This document shows positions 21,120 to 31,446 of a DNA stretch of 64,000 nucleotides, in pieces (within the stretch, counting starts at the first letter, position 1; each line of letters starts with the position of its first letter). The stretch is taken from contig NZ_MKIR01000001.1 in the NCBI RefSeq assembly GCF_001832905.1, positions 124,001 to 188,000 of the forward strand, read 5' to 3'. The notes beneath the pieces are model-generated. The model was not told the DNA's origin, did no database searches, and was given only the letters and a program-made list of their open reading frames with translations. The position numbers were made by a program, and so were the translations under genes. The stretch is from Floricoccus tropicus (GTDB lineage: Bacteria; Bacillota; Bacilli; Lactobacillales; Streptococcaceae).

Positions 21120-22577
21120 TTATTTTTTATAGTAATCAGGTAAGATGAATTTACCTGCATCTTCTAATTCCTTGGCTATTGATAATAGTAAAATTTCGCT
21201 ATTTTTTGGTCCCATAAATTGAACTCCTAATGGTAATCCATCAGGACTTACATATGTTGGCAAGCTTATTGCTGCTTGTCCAGTTAAATTTACCACAAAT
21301 GGATATGGTGATAATTCTAAACTACGTTCAAACATATCGGAAACATTTTTTTTTTGCTCCGTAAAATTAAACTCAGCAATGTTTTCCATCTTTTGACGAG
21401 TTTCACCTGATTCACGTTCCATTGTTGTTTTTGGAGCAACTGTTGCTGTTGTGGGAGTTAAGAACAAATCAAAATTATTAAAAATCTTAATATTGAATTC
21501 ATGATTTGCTTTTTCCCAGGTGTTAAGGCTATTAATATAATCAGAAACTGGAACATTTCGACCAAACTCGTAAAGGGTATATGTCATAAGCTCAGTATAT
21601 TCTTTTATAATTTGTGAACCAGCTCCACCAGCCTCAAACATGGCAAAAGTTTCTGAAGCATTCATCAAGTAATAATCTTCAATAAGTGTACGACCATTTA
21701 CTGGGTAATCAACTTGCTCAACATAATGGCCTAACTCTTCCAAATGATTAACTGTTTGAAGAACAGCATCCTGCGCTTCTTCTGAGATTTTTGTACCTAC
21801 TGGTGATCCAATCGAATAAGCAATTTTAAGCCTCTTTTGAGGTGCAGTAAGATTCAAAAGACCTTTTTCATCTAATAAGGGGGCTGGATATGGAGTTTCT
21901 TCTTGAATAACTTGAGTTGCTGCTAAAAAGCGAGCAGTATCTCTTACCGAGATTGTTTCTGCAAAGTCTATTGAAGCTCCTTGCCAACCACGATAACCTC
22001 CAGGTCCTTTTGCAGTTCTACCACGAGTTGGTTTAAGCCCTATTAAGCCAGACCATGAGGCAGGTATTCGTATACTTCCACCGCCATCACTAGCACCTGC
22101 AAGTGGTGCAAGTCCAGAAGCAACAGCACTAGCAGCACCACCACTTGAACCACCTGAATATCTAGATTTATCCCAGGCATTAAGGCAATCTCCATATAGC
22201 TCGCTATCAGTTATATTTTTAAATCCAAATTCAGGACTATTTGTTTTTCCAAAAGGAATAAAGCCTGCTTGCAGAACGGTTTGAACAAAGTTATCAGTAA
22301 TTTGAGCCTTATTTCCTGCAAGAAGTTTACTTGCTCCTGTAGCACTCATTCCTTTATAATCTTGTCCTAGACACTTAAGAGGGATTGGTACACCGTCAAA
22401 TAGACGACCTTGATACTCCCATTCATTCAAACATTTTTCAGCTAATTCATAATCATACTCAATAATTGCATTGAGGTCATCTGATTTATATTTTTCCAAT
22501 GTGGCATCAAGAAGTTCTAAGGGTGAAACTTCCTTATTTTTGACTTGTTCAGCCCAATAACTTGCATCTTTAAGCAT
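21120..22577 (-). CDS. Amidase-signature family hydrolase
   Basis: 485 residues. The amidase signature is intact: the Lys of the triad lies in GVPIPLKCLG near residue 68, the cis-Ser and nucleophile Ser in YSGGSSGGAASAVASG and ASDGGGSIRIPASW (about 142-175), then GLIGLKPTRGR. Hydrolyses a linear or cyclic amide; the substrate is not predictable from sequence. It is not GatA by context (no gatC or gatB) and by divergent C-terminal half. 6-aminohexanoate-cyclic-dimer hydrolase-like enzymes have the same length. The start overlaps the upstream permease gene by eight bases. Confidence 0.9.
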   Translation of the reverse strand: MLKDASYWAEQVKNKEVSPLELLDATLEKYKSDDLNAIIEYDYELAEKCLNEWEYQGRLFDGVPIPLKCLGQDYKGMSATGASKLLAGNKAQITDNFVQTVLQAGFIPFGKTNSPEFGFKNITDSELYGDCLNAWDKSRYSGGSSGGAASAVASGLAPLAGASDGGGSIRIPASWSGLIGLKPTRGRTAKGPGGYRGWQGASIDFAETISVRDTARFLAATQVIQEETPYPAPLLDEKGLLNLTAPQKRLKIAYSIGSPVGTKISEEAQDAVLQTVNHLEELGHYVEQVDYPVNGRTLIEDYYLMNASETFAMFEAGGAGSQIIKEYTELMTYTLYEFGRNVPVSDYINSLNTWEKANHEFNIKIFNNFDLFLTPTTATVAPKTTMERESGETRQKMENIAEFNFTEQKKNVSDMFERSLELSPYPFVVNLTGQAAISLPTYVSPDGLPLGVQFMGPKNSEILLLSIAKELEDAGKFILPDYYKK

Positions 22578-23502
22578 TTAATTTCCTCTTCTTATTAATT
22601 ATCAATTGTCCTATTGTAAAGACAATAATTGAAAGCCAAATAAACATGAATCCTGATAAGTCTCCTCGACTTAGTGGTTCTTTAAATACAAATACTGCGA
22701 TAATAAGCTGAATTGTTGGACTGACATATTGAACAAATCCAACAATGCTTAACGGTGCACGCTTTAAAGCTTCTGCAAACAATAATAATGGAATGGCAGT
22801 TATGGCACCAGATAGAGCTAAGGCGATATTTTCGGTACTCGTATAGTTCCATGGTCCACTTTTTGCAAATAAAGCTAAATAAGTAATAACAAACGGTGAA
22901 AGGAATAAACTCTCAACAAACATTGAGACATCACTTGATAAACTAGTATTCTTTTTTGCCATACCATAAAATGCAAATGAAAAAGGTAGTATTATAGATA
23001 CTAATGGTAATTTTCCATTTTGAACAGTTAGAATTACCACTCCAACAAAGGCCAATAAAATTGAGAGTTTTGTAAATCGATCAAGTTTTTCATGGAAAAA
23101 TATAACAGCGAGTAATACTGATACTAAGGGATTAATATAATATCCAAGACTGGCAGCTGATGCCTGTCCACTTCCTATCGCATAAATATAAGTTAGCCAG
23201 TTTACTGCAATAAAGACGCTCGCTAAAACCATATTTAATAATTGCTTTTTATCATTGAATAAATTTTTCAACTCTGTCTTCAATTTACCAAGTCGTCCAC
23301 TTACTAAGAAGTATACAAGCATAGTGATAAGAGTTGAAACAATACGATAGCTAAAAACTTCGAGTGAATTTATATTTCCTAAAAACTTCCAAAATAGACT
23401 CAGAAGTCCCCAACAAATATGACAAAGAACAGCAAGAAGAATCCCAAGATTCCTCCTGCTATTTTCATTTTCTTTTAAATTTCGGTTAGTAGAACTAGAC
23501 AC
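22570..23502 (-). CDS. rarD: RarD/EamA-family permease
   Basis: 310 residues from a GTG at 23502, chosen because AAGGAG lies six bases upstream inside the end of thrB; a longer frame to 23523 starts without a ribosome site. About ten membrane helices in two EamA halves. RarD-type opening [22 protein letters not shown] and the motif [19 protein letters not shown] are visible. RarD proteins are drug/metabolite superfamily exporters or carriers with poorly known substrates. The overlap with thrB and the amidase suggests a co-transcribed unit. Confidence 0.85.
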   Translation of the reverse strand: MSSSTNRNLKENENSRRNLGILLAVLCHICWGLLSLFWKFLGNINSLEVFSYRIVSTLITMLVYFLVSGRLGKLKTELKNLFNDKKQLLNMVLASVFIAVNWLTYIYAIGSGQASAASLGYYINPLVSVLLAVIFFHEKLDRFTKLSILLAFVGVVILTVQNGKLPLVSIILPFSFAFYGMAKKNTSLSSDVSMFVESLFLSPFVITYLALFAKSGPWNYTSTENIALALSGAITAIPLLLFAEALKRAPLSIVGFVQYVSPTIQLIIAVFVFKEPLSRGDLSGFMFIWLSIIVFTIGQLIINKKRKLNA

Positions 23503-24358
23503 AAAGCACTCCTTCTTTATCAACTTTCAAGGACAATACTTTACCATCCAAATCCAAAGATTCTATGCTAGAAACAATTTCATTTTCTACTGTTTCTGGA
23601 GCAATCATCATTACGGTTGGACCTGCACCACTTAAATAAGTGGCATAAGCACCCTTATCATGTCCAATCTGCCTAATAGCTTCAAATTCTTTTACTAAAC
23701 TTCTACGATATTTTTCATGGAATAAATCGGACTCAATCATCTTTCCAGCCTTGTCCAAATCACCTTCCATTAGGGCTGCAATTGCCACATTAGCAATCGA
23801 ACTTGCTGCAACTGCCTCCTTATAAGGTAATTCAGTAGGTAATACACCCCGACTGTCAGAAGTTAACAATTCATAGTTAGGAATAAAAGCTATGAATGTT
23901 GCATTTGGAAACTCGGCTTCAATTGCCGTTGTCTCATCAGCCACAGTGGATGCAATAACTAAATCACCCAAAATTGCTGGGGCAACATTATCAGGGTGCC
24001 CTTCTATCTCTGTAGCAAATTTCAACTTTTCTTCATTAGTAAGTTTGAGATTAGCCAGTTTATTTGCTAGTTCAATTCCAGCAACGATAACTGATGAGCT
24101 TGAACCAAGACCACGTGCCAAAGGAATATCACTCTTCATAACTATCTTGTGAGCTTTCAGCTCAGGAAAAATCTTTAAGGCAGTTGATATCAATAGATTG
24201 TTTTCATCACTTGCAATTTCATCACCCAAGTAATGTACAATATGCCAATTATCACTTTCTTCTAAAACTTCAATTTCTAAATATAAATTTAAGGCAACGC
24301 CAACTGAATCGAATCCAGGTCCAATATTTGCTGAAGTTGCGGGTACTTGAATCTTCAT
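23495..24358 (-). CDS. thrB: Homoserine kinase
   Basis: 287 residues from ATG 24358 ([20 protein letters not shown]), which matches the family N-terminus; a GTG nine bases upstream is the alternative. GHMP kinase: phosphorylates homoserine with ATP on the way to threonine. The ATP-binding glycine-rich loop is [14 protein letters not shown] at about 87-100, and the C-terminal motif is [11 protein letters not shown]. It begins one base after the hom stop. thrC is not in the window. Confidence 0.96.
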   Translation of the reverse strand: MKIQVPATSANIGPGFDSVGVALNLYLEIEVLEESDNWHIVHYLGDEIASDENNLLISTALKIFPELKAHKIVMKSDIPLARGLGSSSSVIVAGIELANKLANLKLTNEEKLKFATEIEGHPDNVAPAILGDLVIASTVADETTAIEAEFPNATFIAFIPNYELLTSDSRGVLPTELPYKEAVAASSIANVAIAALMEGDLDKAGKMIESDLFHEKYRRSLVKEFEAIRQIGHDKGAYATYLSGAGPTVMMIAPETVENEIVSSIESLDLDGKVLSLKVDKEGVLCV

Positions 24359-24359
24359 T

Positions 24360-25640
24360 TTACGCACCTAAAACCTTGAAACTATTTAATAACTTAAATT
24401 CAGGAACATTTTCAATTTTTTCAGTAACTTCATGAAGTTGTTTTTGAGTCATTTCATGTGTGATAATTACAACACGAGCTGTACTTCCATTTGAACCTTG
24501 TTGGAAAACTTGTGCAAAAGAAATTTCCGTATCATTATAAATTTCAGAAAGTTTAAGAATTTGACCATTCTTATCTGGAACTTCAAGGGCAAAATAATAT
24601 TTACTTTTTATATCATCAGGATTTGCAAGCACAGTTTCACGTTTAAATTGATTAAAAGGATGTGCTGGAATTTCAACCTGAATTTCTTTCCCAATATTAA
24701 TAATATCTGCTACAACACTAGTTGCTGTTGGACGTTGACCTGCACCAGGACCATAGTACATACTTTCCCCAATACCAATACTTTCAACGTACACTGCATT
24801 CATTTCATTATTAACACTAGCAAGCGCATGTCCTTTTGGAATAAAGACAGGGCTAACTTGAGCAAAGAGACCGCTCTCTACTTCTTCAATGCTACCAACT
24901 AGTTTAATAACATAACCGAGCTTAGCAGCCATCTCAACATCCTCAGGGCTAATATTTCGAATACCTGTCTTAGAAACTTGATCTACATTGATATTCATAC
25001 CAAAAGCGAATTGACTCAAAATTACCATCTTGTATGCTGCGTCAATACCATCAACATCATTTGTCGGATCACTCTCAGCAAATCCAAGTTCTTGAGCTGT
25101 CTTCAGTGCTTCCTCATATGACCAACCTTCATCGACCATCTTTGTCATCATGAAATTACTTGTACCATTAACAATGCCAAGAACTTTTGTAATTTTGTCG
25201 CTATTTAAGCTATTTGCAAGAGTACGAAGAATAGGAATTCCCCCTGCAACTGCTGCTTCATAGTAAAGTGAAACATTGTTCGCTTGAGCGATAGAAATTA
25301 ATTCTTGACCATGCGTAGCTAATAAATCCTTATTAGCAGTAACTACATGCTTACCTGATTTCAAAGCTTTGGTAATATATGTTTTAGCAGGTTCAATTCG
25401 ACCAATTAATTCTATTACAATATCAATCTCTGTATCATCTACTACATCTTCAATCTTAGTTACAAAGTTATGGTCAAACTGTTTTTCAAGTCTCTCTTTT
25501 GAACTTTCTAATACTAGAATTTTACTAATTTCAACATTAGTACCTATCGCTTGTTCAATTTTTTCTTTATTTTCATTTAATAGAAATGGTACACCCTGTG
25601 CTACTGTACCAAATCCTAATAATGCAATATTTAATGTCAT
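24360..25640 (-). CDS. hom: Homoserine dehydrogenase
   Basis: 426 residues. Reduces aspartate semialdehyde to homoserine with NAD(P)H. N-terminal nucleotide fold [11 protein letters not shown], then [12 protein letters not shown], catalytic segment [14 protein letters not shown] and [22 protein letters not shown], with a C-terminal ACT domain (about 345-426) for feedback by threonine. Forms the hom-thrB pair. A candidate CodY-like site lies just upstream. Confidence 0.97.
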   Translation of the reverse strand: MTLNIALLGFGTVAQGVPFLLNENKEKIEQAIGTNVEISKILVLESSKERLEKQFDHNFVTKIEDVVDDTEIDIVIELIGRIEPAKTYITKALKSGKHVVTANKDLLATHGQELISIAQANNVSLYYEAAVAGGIPILRTLANSLNSDKITKVLGIVNGTSNFMMTKMVDEGWSYEEALKTAQELGFAESDPTNDVDGIDAAYKMVILSQFAFGMNINVDQVSKTGIRNISPEDVEMAAKLGYVIKLVGSIEEVESGLFAQVSPVFIPKGHALASVNNEMNAVYVESIGIGESMYYGPGAGQRPTATSVVADIINIGKEIQVEIPAHPFNQFKRETVLANPDDIKSKYYFALEVPDKNGQILKLSEIYNDTEISFAQVFQQGSNGSTARVVIITHEMTQKQLHEVTEKIENVPEFKLLNSFKVLGA

Positions 25641-25678
25641 ACGATTCTCCCTACAAGATTTTAATATATTGTATCAAA

Positions 25679-25703
25679 AAAAAGTGAGTTTTTCTCACTT
25701 TTT
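25679..25703 (-). terminator. Terminator of purB
   Basis: Stem GTGAG/CTCAC extended by A/T pairs (AAAAAGTGAG with CTCACTTTTT), followed by eight T residues on the minus strand, between the purB stop and hom. Confidence 0.85.
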
Positions 25704-25713
25704 CAGAAAATAG
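25699..25713. promoter_or_regulatory. Possible CodY box upstream of hom-thrB
   Basis: The stretch CTTTTTCAGAAAATA matches the CodY consensus AATTTTCWGAAAATT at 12 of 15 positions, about 65 bases upstream of hom. It overlaps the purB terminator flank, so the match may partly reflect A/T bias. CodY control of threonine synthesis is plausible in this family but unproven here. Confidence 0.35.
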
Positions 25714-25731
25714 TAGTTATATAAATATAAA

Positions 25732-27024
25732 TTATAATCCTACTCTATCAAAGATTTCATCAACACGTTTTAAGTGATAGTTATAATCAAAGGCTGCATC
25801 AATATCCTCATCAGTTAAATATTGACGAATTTGTTCATTTTCTTCAACTAAAGGTCGGAACATCACTTGCCCATCCCAAGATTTAGCTGTTAGTGGTTGG
25901 ACTAAATCATATGCAGCTTCACGAGCCATTCCTTTTTCAATTAATTTGAGCATTACATGCTGACTATAAATTAAACCAAAAGTAGCATCCATATTTCGAC
26001 GCATATTTTCAGGGAAAACAGTCAAGTTCTTAACAATATTCCCAAAACGATTTAGCATATAATCAACTAAAATAGTTGTATCAGGTGCAATAATTCTTTC
26101 AGCTGATGAATGAGAAATATCACGTTCATGCCAAAGTGCAATATCTTCAAAAGCTGTAACAGCATGTCCACGTACAACACGCGCAAGCCCTGTCATGTTT
26201 TCAGAACCAATCGGATTACGTTTGTGTGGCATTGCTGAAGATCCTTTTTGACCCTTAGCAAAGAACTCTTCAACTTCACGTTGTTCCGATTTTTGAAGAC
26301 CACGAATTTCAGTTGCCATTCTTTCAATGCTTGTTGCAATAATAGCAAGTGTTGAAAAGTATTCAGCGTGCAAGTCTCTAGGTAGTACTTGAGTTGAAAT
26401 CTCTTGAGCTCGAATCCCTAATTTATTACAAACATATTCCTCAACGAATGGAGGAATATTTGCAAAAGTACCCACGGCACCTGAAATTTTACCCGCTTCA
26501 ACACCTTTTGCTGCTGCCTCAAATCTTTCAATGTTACGCTTCATTTCTGAATACCAAGTAGCAAGTTTAAGGCCGAATGTTGTTGGTTCAGCGTGCACAC
26601 CATGCGTACGTCCCATCATTACAGTGTACTTATGATCACGAGCCTTATTACCAATAATTTCTAAAAAGTTTTTTAAATCTTGTCTTAAAATATCATTTGC
26701 TTGTTTATATAAATAACCATATGCTGTATCAACAACGTCAGTAGATGTAAGTCCATAATGAACCCATTTTCTTTCATCGCCTAGAGTTTCAGATACCGCC
26801 CTTGTGAATGCCACAACGTCATGTCGAGTTTCTTTTTCAATTTCTAAAATACGATTAATGTCAAAATCAGCATTTTCACGAATTTTTGCAACGTCTTCAG
26901 TTGGAATTTCACCAAGTTCTGCCCATGCCTCATCGGCTAAAATTTCAACTTCAAGCCATGCGCGATATTTATTTTCCTCAGTCCAAATTGCTCCCATTTC
27001 AGGGCGAGTATAACGTTCTAACAT
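25732..27024 (-). CDS. purB: Adenylosuccinate lyase
   Basis: 430 residues. Cleaves SAICAR in IMP synthesis and adenylosuccinate to AMP. The fumarase-superfamily signature [16 protein letters not shown] is at about 262-277. The catalytic His segments TRHDVVAFT and [15 protein letters not shown] are present. The N-terminus [14 protein letters not shown] is the Gram-positive form. Behind a good promoter (TTGACT, TAATAA) and a PurBox-like site, so probably under PurR control. Confidence 0.98.
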   Translation of the reverse strand: MLERYTRPEMGAIWTEENKYRAWLEVEILADEAWAELGEIPTEDVAKIRENADFDINRILEIEKETRHDVVAFTRAVSETLGDERKWVHYGLTSTDVVDTAYGYLYKQANDILRQDLKNFLEIIGNKARDHKYTVMMGRTHGVHAEPTTFGLKLATWYSEMKRNIERFEAAAKGVEAGKISGAVGTFANIPPFVEEYVCNKLGIRAQEISTQVLPRDLHAEYFSTLAIIATSIERMATEIRGLQKSEQREVEEFFAKGQKGSSAMPHKRNPIGSENMTGLARVVRGHAVTAFEDIALWHERDISHSSAERIIAPDTTILVDYMLNRFGNIVKNLTVFPENMRRNMDATFGLIYSQHVMLKLIEKGMAREAAYDLVQPLTAKSWDGQVMFRPLVEENEQIRQYLTDEDIDAAFDYNYHLKRVDEIFDRVGL

Positions 27025-27054
27025 TTTTTCTCCTATATTAATTTGATACTACTA

Positions 27055-27082
27055 TTATTAAGTAATTTTCGTAATTAGTCAA
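27055..27082 (-). promoter_or_regulatory. Predicted promoter of purB
   Basis: Minus strand TTGACT (27077-27082), 16 bases, TAATAA (27055-27060), about 30 bases before the purB start codon. Confidence 0.6.
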
Positions 27083-27091
27083 GTCTAAAAA

Positions 27092-27115
27092 GAAAAAACC
27101 ACCAAATGATTGGCG
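27092..27115 (-). terminator. Terminator of mapZ
   Basis: Minus-strand stem CGCCAA with TTGGTG (one G-U pair), loop TCAT, then G and six T residues. Lies about 55 bases after the mapZ stop. Confidence 0.7.
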
Positions 27116-27128
27116 ATTTACGAACTTT
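27116..27128 (+). promoter_or_regulatory. PurBox-like site upstream of purB
   Basis: ATTTACGAACTTT differs by one base from the lactococcal PurBox AWWWCCGAACWWT. It lies about 70-80 bases upstream of the predicted purB transcription start, the distance at which PurR activates in Lactococcus. The orientation is opposite to purB, which lowers confidence. Confidence 0.5.
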
Positions 27129-27171
27129 AAACTATAATTTGATTGGATAGTTAAGAAAAAATGCTTAAATA

Positions 27172-28722
27172 TTAAAAATCGGAATTTTTTCCTGGACTTT
27201 CAGATGAGCCATTACCAAAGTAATAACCAGTCTTACAATTAATACTAAATAAATATGTTCCATCTGATTTATACATATTATAGTAACCATTGCCATTTAT
27301 AATATTTGCAGGAGTAACATAATATTCATTTCCTTTGAAGTAACCACGCTGTCTTGATGTATTTACAATGCCATCAAGTACACCGTCTTTCCATAACCAA
27401 GCAGCATTAGATGTATCATCAATTGCTGCTTGGTTTATAGGTACTCGCGAGAGATTATCAGTCCCTCCTTGTGCCTGATTGCTTGCTGCTGATTGTTGAA
27501 CAACTTGACTAGCTTGATCTTGTTCTGCTTGAGCTTGTTGTGCTTGGGCTTGCTGTGCAGCTGCATCCCGAGCTTTTTTTTCATCATCAGCTTTTTTCTT
27601 TGCTTCTTCGGCTTTCTTTTTATCTTGCTCAGCTTTCTTCTTTGCTTCTTCAGCCTTCTTAATATCTTCTGCTTGTTGCTTTTTACCCATTGCAACTGCT
27701 TGATCGATTGTCTGGTCGAGCTCAGTTAGACCAGATTTATTTACAATAAAATCCACATTTGGTTTTGCATGCGCATCTTTAATTAGTTTACCATCTACTA
27801 TAACAGGCTTATTAAATTTTGAATTTATTACATTTAGTGATTCAATTTGTTTCTTCAAATTATCTACCTGACCCTTATACTCATCATACTTTTCACTATC
27901 CTTTGTTTTTGATAATGAGTCTTTAATGTCATTAAATTTATCTATATTCTCATTTTTTAAAGCTGTATGCTTATCATTAGTGTAGAAACTATCATATAAA
28001 GTTTCAAAATTATTTTCTTTTTTCTTTATATTTGCCACTTTGAGAGCTTGTTCTTCGCGCTCCATCGCTGCTTTTTTATTTGCTTGCGTGACAGCTATAC
28101 CTCCCGCTGAAAAAAGTGCTAATAATGCAAGAAATATATATATCAATGTCTTTCTTGATTTTGTTTTAGATTCCTCACTCCTTGAATTGTCTTTTGAGTC
28201 GTTTGAATCATCAAGAGTATCAGAATTATGTTCTTTACCCTGATCAGAACCCTTTTCAATAATTAAATTTACAACATTACCTGGAATCTTCGTCTCATCA
28301 TCCAAAACATCTTCAGAAATAGTTGAAGGATTTTTTTCTTCTAGATCTTTTAAATGTTCAATTATATCTTCTTTGCGAATCTTCTTGCTGGCTTCTATTT
28401 CACCACGATGTTGCCTAATATATGCATCTAAAACAGATTCATTTTCCTTATTAATACTTTCCTGTTTCTCTGCTATATCTTTGATTTCCTCAATTGTTAA
28501 ATCAGATGCTTTTGAAAAATCTAAAACTTTTTCTTTGTGAACTTTCGATTCATCATCTGCATTTTCATCAACAGTCTCGCTAACGAGAGAACTATTACTG
28601 GTAGCATCCTTTAGCACTTGTTTATCTGACGAATTATCTGCATTTATTTCTTTTTTAGCTACCGCAGACTCAGTAGACAATTCTTCTTTTTCTTTATCAG
28701 TTATTTTATCTTTCTCTGTCAT
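27172..28722 (-). CDS. mapZ: Mid-cell-anchored protein MapZ
   Basis: 516 residues. MapZ (LocZ) marks the division site in streptococci and related cocci and positions the FtsZ ring. A long acidic cytoplasmic part with SKASDLTIEEIKDI occupies about 1-190 and one membrane helix about 191-212 (LIYIFLALLALFSAGG). An extracellular helical domain follows, then a Lys/Ala/Glu coiled coil at about 354-386 and Gln/Ala linker. The conserved C-terminal domain spans about 425-516 (NAAWLWKDGVLDGIVNTS, YFKGNEYYVTPANI). It overlaps the end of the upstream methylase gene by four bases, as in Streptococcus. Confidence 0.93.
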   Translation of the reverse strand: MTEKDKITDKEKEELSTESAVAKKEINADNSSDKQVLKDATSNSSLVSETVDENADDESKVHKEKVLDFSKASDLTIEEIKDIAEKQESINKENESVLDAYIRQHRGEIEASKKIRKEDIIEHLKDLEEKNPSTISEDVLDDETKIPGNVVNLIIEKGSDQGKEHNSDTLDDSNDSKDNSRSEESKTKSRKTLIYIFLALLALFSAGGIAVTQANKKAAMEREEQALKVANIKKKENNFETLYDSFYTNDKHTALKNENIDKFNDIKDSLSKTKDSEKYDEYKGQVDNLKKQIESLNVINSKFNKPVIVDGKLIKDAHAKPNVDFIVNKSGLTELDQTIDQAVAMGKKQQAEDIKKAEEAKKKAEQDKKKAEEAKKKADDEKKARDAAAQQAQAQQAQAEQDQASQVVQQSAASNQAQGGTDNLSRVPINQAAIDDTSNAAWLWKDGVLDGIVNTSRQRGYFKGNEYYVTPANIINGNGYYNMYKSDGTYLFSINCKTGYYFGNGSSESPGKNSDF

Positions 28723-29867
28723 TTTCTCTTCCCAAAATATTGATATAAATCAACACGCAAAGTTCCATTATATAATTTACGTTTTTTAGTTGCCTTCTGA
28801 CCATATTTTTCTTCGAACATCAAATCACTGGTTAAAATGTATTTACTCCATGTTGTGAGTGGTCTAAATACCTCACCCATTTCTTTATAAAGGACTTTTA
28901 CATCTTCAAACTTAAGAAGTCGTTCTCCATAAGGAGGATTAGAGACAATCACACCATCTTCCTTGTCAGTACGAAAATCTTGTAAACGCATCTGCTTAAA
29001 ATTGATATCATCAGAAACTCCTGCAACTTTTGCATTCTCCTTAGCAATTTCAATCATACGTCCATCGATATCAAATCCAGAAATATCTAGCTCAATATCT
29101 TTATTTATTCTGTCCTTTGCTTCAACTCTAAGTTTATTAAATGTATCCTTACCAAACCAGTTCCACTCTTCACAAATGAAATTACGTCTTAATCCAGGTG
29201 CAATATTTCTAGCAATCATTGCTGCTTCTATTGGAAACGTTCCACTACCACAAGTGGGATCAACAAATGGACGCTTCATATTAACTCGCCAATTAGTAAG
29301 CATAATTATTGAAGCAGCCATATTTTCTTTAATTGGTGCTCCACCTTTGTCTATTCGATATCCGCGTTTAAATAAACTTTCGCCACTTGTATCAATTAAT
29401 ATTGTAGCTTTATTTTTATGTACACTTACTTCAATTGGTACTGTAGGACCATTTTCAATAAGTGGCACACCATCTGGACGATGAAAATGTGTTTGTAATT
29501 TTTTCACAATTGCTTTTTTAGTTATTGCTTGAATACTTGGCTCATTATGAAGTGTAGACTTTACTGATTTTGCTTTTGTAATTGGAAAAGCGTAGCCAAG
29601 TGGCAAATATTCTTGCCAGTCTATCGATAAAACACCTTGAAATAATTCTTCAAATGTATTTGCTTCAAACTCACCAACAATAATTTTTACGCGATCTGCT
29701 GTCCTAAGCCATAAATTTGCTAGAGCAATTGTATCATTTCCACCAGAAAAAAGAACTCTAGAATTTTCATCAATTCTATTCTCGATTCCTAATTCTCTTA
29801 GTTCTCTGGATACAAGTGATTCAATACCCGCCGCACTTGTTGCTACCAACTTATAATTTTTAGTCAT
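28719..29867 (-). CDS. THUMP-domain class I rRNA/tRNA methyltransferase (RlmL-N / YpsC type)
   Basis: 382 residues from ATG 29867 behind AGGAAT. A longer frame to 29912 would run into the RNase P RNA terminator. The N-terminal THUMP domain (YKLVATSAAGIESLVSRELRELG) binds RNA. The SAM-binding Rossmann domain has DPTCGSGTFPIEAA, FDIDGRMIEIAKENA and the N-methyltransferase motif NPPYGERL. Homologues methylate the N2 of guanine in 23S rRNA (RlmL N-terminal half). It sits between rnpB and mapZ, a conserved streptococcal order. Confidence 0.9.
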   Translation of the reverse strand: MTKNYKLVATSAAGIESLVSRELRELGIENRIDENSRVLFSGGNDTIALANLWLRTADRVKIIVGEFEANTFEELFQGVLSIDWQEYLPLGYAFPITKAKSVKSTLHNEPSIQAITKKAIVKKLQTHFHRPDGVPLIENGPTVPIEVSVHKNKATILIDTSGESLFKRGYRIDKGGAPIKENMAASIIMLTNWRVNMKRPFVDPTCGSGTFPIEAAMIARNIAPGLRRNFICEEWNWFGKDTFNKLRVEAKDRINKDIELDISGFDIDGRMIEIAKENAKVAGVSDDINFKQMRLQDFRTDKEDGVIVSNPPYGERLLKFEDVKVLYKEMGEVFRPLTTWSKYILTSDLMFEEKYGQKATKKRKLYNGTLRVDLYQYFGKRK

Positions 29868-29883
29868 ATTTATTCCTATTCTT

Positions 29884-29912
29884 AAAAAAATGGCTGAGCA
29901 AAACCCAGCCAT
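29884..29912 (-). terminator. Terminator of rnpB
   Basis: Minus-strand stem TGGCTG with CAGCCA separated by nine bases and followed by seven T residues, directly after the 3' end of the RNase P RNA. Confidence 0.8.
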
Positions 29913-29924
29913 ATCCTGTAAAAC

Positions 29925-30290
29925 AATTTTCTATAAGCCATGTTTTGTTCCAGTGTAACCAGGTATTACACCTTCGATAATCATCTGTCTGTCTTATCGA
30001 CCTCGTCTTGCGTTCAATTCCGCTTAACAAGTGCCCCTACCAAAGTTTGGGTTGCTCGCTTGAGGGGTTTACCACGTTCCATCTTAACCATTTCTAGTTA
30101 AACTCGTCTCTTTGGCACTTTTACAGATACTTTTCACATATATATAACTATACTTAGTGAATTTCTCAGCCGTAACTTCCGTCCCTAGGCTTATTATTTC
30201 ACCTAGCACAAACACTACAAGCATCTCAGCTTGTGCGAGCATGGACTTTCCTCACCATATTAAAATAGTGCGATTATCCGAAAATTGCTT
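29925..30290 (-). ncRNA. rnpB: RNase P RNA, type B
   Basis: The conserved 5' core GAGGAAAGTCCATGCTC is on the minus strand at about 30254-30238, followed by the expected GCACAAGC...GTGCTAG helix, GGGACGGAAGTTACGGCTGAG, and the long P-loop region. The 3' ATGGCTTATAGAAAATT pairs with the 5' AATTTTCGGATAAT to close helix P1. Length (about 365 bases) and the Bacillus-type architecture fit. The catalytic RNA removes 5' leaders from tRNA precursors. Ends are estimated to within a few bases. Confidence 0.93.
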
Positions 30291-30333
30291 CATCATTATA
30301 ACAAATTATTAAAGAAAATCAAAGATTCTTTAA

Positions 30334-30744
30334 TTAATTATGCTGTATTAATTCATTAGTATCTTCAATTTTTTTATTTTGAGTCCCAAAAACAGCCATT
30401 TCTAAACGTGATAGTCTCTTCAAAACATCAAAATTTGAACCTTCTTGGTATTGTCTTTTTGGTGCAATTTGCTTTGCTTTTTCTGTAGCTGCTATTATTT
30501 GAGCGGGTTCAATACGTTTTGTGTCACCATCTTCAGCATTATTAGGTTTTTCTTGCATTTTTGAGATTTTTGAACGAAGAAACTCATTCTCCTCTCTTAA
30601 ACTCAATATCTCATCTTCATATGTCTCATAATCCCTAATAATTTCATCAAGTACTGTATCAACTTGCTCAGGATCAAAACCTCTCATTTTTTTATCAAAA
30701 TGAATTTCATATATATCTTTAGGTGTATAATTGTAATTCGCCAT
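30334..30744 (-). CDS. gpsB: Cell division regulator GpsB
   Basis: 136 residues, DivIVA-like. The N-terminal membrane-binding and partner-binding segment YTPKDIYEIHFDKKMRGFDPEQVD is followed by a coiled coil to about residue 68. After a short linker comes the C-terminal trimerisation helix (SNFDVLKRLSRLEMAVFG). GpsB couples penicillin-binding proteins and StkP to septal or peripheral wall synthesis. It lies close to mapZ, pbp1A and recU, all division or wall genes. Ribosome site AAGGAG. Confidence 0.96.
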   Translation of the reverse strand: MANYNYTPKDIYEIHFDKKMRGFDPEQVDTVLDEIIRDYETYEDEILSLREENEFLRSKISKMQEKPNNAEDGDTKRIEPAQIIAATEKAKQIAPKRQYQEGSNFDVLKRLSRLEMAVFGTQNKKIEDTNELIQHN

Positions 30745-30813
30745 TAATATCTCCTTGGTATAATTATGATTATCTCAAAACAATTCTATCAGAAAGCATG
30801 TAAGCTTTCAAGA

Positions 30814-31344
30814 TTAATAGTTGTTATTTATATCTCTAGCAGTTTCCTCAAGCTGTTCAAAATCGATGCCAAAACTTTCATATCCATCTTTTTTTATAAA
30901 TAATTTTAAAATGTATTTCAAGTTTGTTTCATGCTCTTGATCATAAAAATAAAAGCATCCATCAGTATGATTCAATAAAAACTCATTATATTCCTTGAAT
31001 TGGCCTGGATTTTCGTACCTATCATAAGCATATTGTACGAAATCTGCCTTAAGATATTCTGAAATTATCGCTTTCCCTTCTTCATTCCAATTTTCACCTT
31101 GCGTCTTAAAATTAAATATGACAGCTAAATGTAAATCACAATTCTCTTTAAGCTCATTGGCAACTTCAAAAACCCAATACTCAAAACCTTTATTTCCAGA
31201 GAAAATAAGCCATTCAACACCTTCATCAATAAATCTTAATAAATATTTTTTTATACAACTTTTTATTACTTCAATTCTAGGGTCTGTGTTTTTAAATATC
31301 CCTATCTCGTAATCTTTATATCCACAAATCAGTAAACTTTTCAT
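30814..31344 (-). CDS. YpsA / DUF1273-family protein
   Basis: 176 residues when started at ATG 31344, where the family N-terminus (MKSLLICGYKDYEIGIF) begins; an in-frame ATG six codons earlier has no better ribosome site. Rossmann-like SLOG fold: ICGYKDYEIGIF, FSGNKGFEYWVFEVA and FVQYAYDRYENPGQFKEYNEFL are conserved. B. subtilis and S. aureus YpsA influence cell division, but no reaction is known. Divergent from recU, upstream of gpsB. Confidence 0.88.
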   Translation of the reverse strand: MKSLLICGYKDYEIGIFKNTDPRIEVIKSCIKKYLLRFIDEGVEWLIFSGNKGFEYWVFEVANELKENCDLHLAVIFNFKTQGENWNEEGKAIISEYLKADFVQYAYDRYENPGQFKEYNEFLLNHTDGCFYFYDQEHETNLKYILKLFIKKDGYESFGIDFEQLEETARDINNNY

Positions 31345-31378
31345 CTTTTTTATCTGCCCCATTTATTTTTTTTTATGT

Positions 31379-31415
31379 TATAATCATTATAACTATGTCA
31401 AAGGTTTTTTGGCAA
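31379..31415. promoter_or_regulatory. Divergent promoter region of recU and the YpsA gene
   Basis: A 15-base palindrome, TTATAATCATTATAA (31378-31392), supplies a TATAAT on each strand. On the minus strand TTGCCA (31410-31415) stands 18 bases upstream of its TATAAT. No good -35 was seen for the plus strand. Confidence 0.5.
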
Positions 31416-31446
31416 ATAGTAAACACAAAAACTAAGGAGTTCTCTA

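Noticed and set aside
29868-29912. Upstream extension of the RlmL-like gene
   Set aside because: It overlaps the terminator of the RNase P RNA gene and lacks a ribosome site.
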